Position numbers and translations under genes: made by a program | Notes under the pieces: generated by a model | Told to the model about the DNA's origin: nothing | The model's database searches: none | The model's input: the letters and a program-made list of their open reading frames with translations, nothing else | Source of the DNA: Fidelibacterota bacterium | GTDB taxonomy: Bacteria; Fidelibacterota; UBA2242; JAFGTP01 | Direction: 5' to 3' | Length of the DNA stretch: 6,526 bases | Assembly: GCA_021735285.1 (NCBI GenBank) | Contig: JAIPHI010000150.1 | Span: 1-6,526, forward strand | Part shown: in pieces, positions 6,356 to 6,526 of the stretch | Numbering within the stretch: position 1 is the stretch's first letter | Layout: every line of letters starts with the position of its first letter

Positions 6356-6407
6356 AAAAGCAGAAGAAGTTTATTACAAATTTAATTGATTTGTAAAAAT
6401 ATTTGAT
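6356..6407 (+). repeat. Direct repeat element C, copy 2
   Basis: This is the second copy of the AAAAGCAGAAG element. In the frame matching copy 1 it encodes KKQKKFITNLIDL and then a TAA, so it is shorter as a reading frame. It runs almost straight into hairpin element B2, 6 nt later, whereas copy 1 is not followed by a B element. Confidence 0.7.
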
Positions 6408-6413
6408 TTTGGA

Positions 6414-6468
6414 TTTTATTGTCTGGTTTTTGGGTATATTATTTCGGGCATTGAGCCCTCAATAATAT
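6414..6468 (+). repeat. Hairpin element B, copy 2
   Basis: The copy begins at TTTTATTGT (6414–6422), and the structured part is 6436–6468. Outer arms ATATTATT (6436–6443) and AATAATAT (6461–6468) pair over 8 bp. A symmetric TC/TC internal loop follows, then GGGC/GCCC around an ATTGA loop. It directly abuts the inverted REP-like copy A3 at 6469. Confidence 0.8.
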
Positions 6469-6495
6469 AACTCAACTAAGGATAGTTGAGCTACA
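6469..6495 (-). repeat. REP-like palindrome, copy A3 (inverted, covarying stem)
   Basis: On the minus strand this reads TGTAGC, stem, TCCT loop, stem, TT like A1. On the plus strand the arms are CTCAACTA (6471–6478) and TAGTTGAG (6483–6490), and CTAC (6491–6494) is the complement of GTAG. It differs from A1 at four of 27 positions, and these make two complementary pairs, so the 8-bp stem stays perfect. Confidence 0.85.
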
Positions 6496-6501
6496 GAAAA
6501 A

Positions 6502-6526
6502 TGTAGCCCAACTTTCCTAAGTTGGG
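6502..6526 (+). repeat. REP-like palindrome, copy A4 (forward, cut by window end)
   Basis: All 25 visible bases are identical to copy A1, including GTAG (6503–6506), both stem arms and the TCCT loop. The expected trailing TT lies beyond the window. It faces A3 head to head across a GAAAAA spacer (6496–6501). Confidence 0.88.

Larger units (their letters stand above)
5935..6526. other. Gene-free intergenic stretch packed with structured repeats
   Basis: No credible protein gene occupies this 592-nt stretch to the window edge. The longest open frame (6061–6252, TTG start) runs straight through three repeat elements and matches nothing recognised. In order, the stretch holds a REP-like hairpin acting as the carB terminator, a looser inverted repeat, hairpin element B1, a second REP-like hairpin, a 13-bp inverted repeat, element C1, an 8-bp-period tandem array, element C2, hairpin element B2, an inverted REP-like hairpin and a final forward one cut by the window end. 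Positions 6004–6066 and 6236–6282 show nothing recognisable. Confidence 0.85.

Noticed and set aside
5943..6526. CRISPR array
   Set aside because: Repeat spacing is irregular (181, 345 and 33 nt), one copy is inverted, the sequences between copies are not uniform spacers, and no cas gene is present.

Overview
This window looks like a chromosomal segment from an AT-leaning bacterium (roughly 40% GC by eye), almost entirely coding on the + strand up to 5934. It carries the conserved translation/pyrimidine cluster tsf–pyrH–frr, then a tRNA-Gly, then the carbamoyl-phosphate synthase genes carA–carB, and ends in a 592-nt gene-free stretch full of short structured repeats. CarA and CarB read like the Bacteroidetes/eukaryotic (CAD-like) branch of the family rather than the E. 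coli branch. That points to the FCB superphylum or a neighbouring candidate phylum. Cloacimonadota is a guess from general resemblance only and was not tested.

Region by region. Positions 1–158 hold the C-terminus of EF-Ts. After 20 nt comes pyrH (UMP kinase, 179–901), then frr (ribosome recycling factor, 904–1461), whose strong Shine-Dalgarno sequence lies inside the last codons of pyrH. Only 21 nt later comes a complete tRNA-Gly(CCC) with encoded CCA (1483–1556), closed by a near-perfect intrinsic terminator (1563–1587). The tRNA is therefore probably the last member of the tsf operon transcript. A 94-nt leader precedes carA (best start 1682), and carB follows after 11 nt. The carAB unit is closed by a hairpin plus T-run that is also the first copy of a dispersed repeat.

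The most interesting part is 5935–6526. It contains four copies of a ~27-nt palindrome whose stem is preceded by the tetranucleotide GTAG. This is the hallmark architecture of REP elements mobilised by REP-associated tyrosine transposases (RAYTs). One copy is inverted and differs from the others by two fully compensatory base-pair changes. The inverted copy and the last forward copy lie head to head, 6 nt apart, like a REPIN/BIME. Each of the three complete copies is followed on its 3' side by a second palindrome of unrelated sequence. Two further repeat families (a TTTCGGGCATTGAGCCC hairpin element and an AAAAGCAGAAG element) occur twice each, and a degenerate 8-bp-period tandem repeat sits between them. 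No credible gene was found there.

Functionally, EF-Ts, RRF and tRNA-Gly serve translation. CarAB make carbamoyl phosphate for pyrimidine and arginine synthesis, and PyrH acts later in the pyrimidine route (UMP to UDP). The genes themselves are ordinary housekeeping genes. If there is an undescribed system here, it is the REP-like repeat assemblage at the 3' end.
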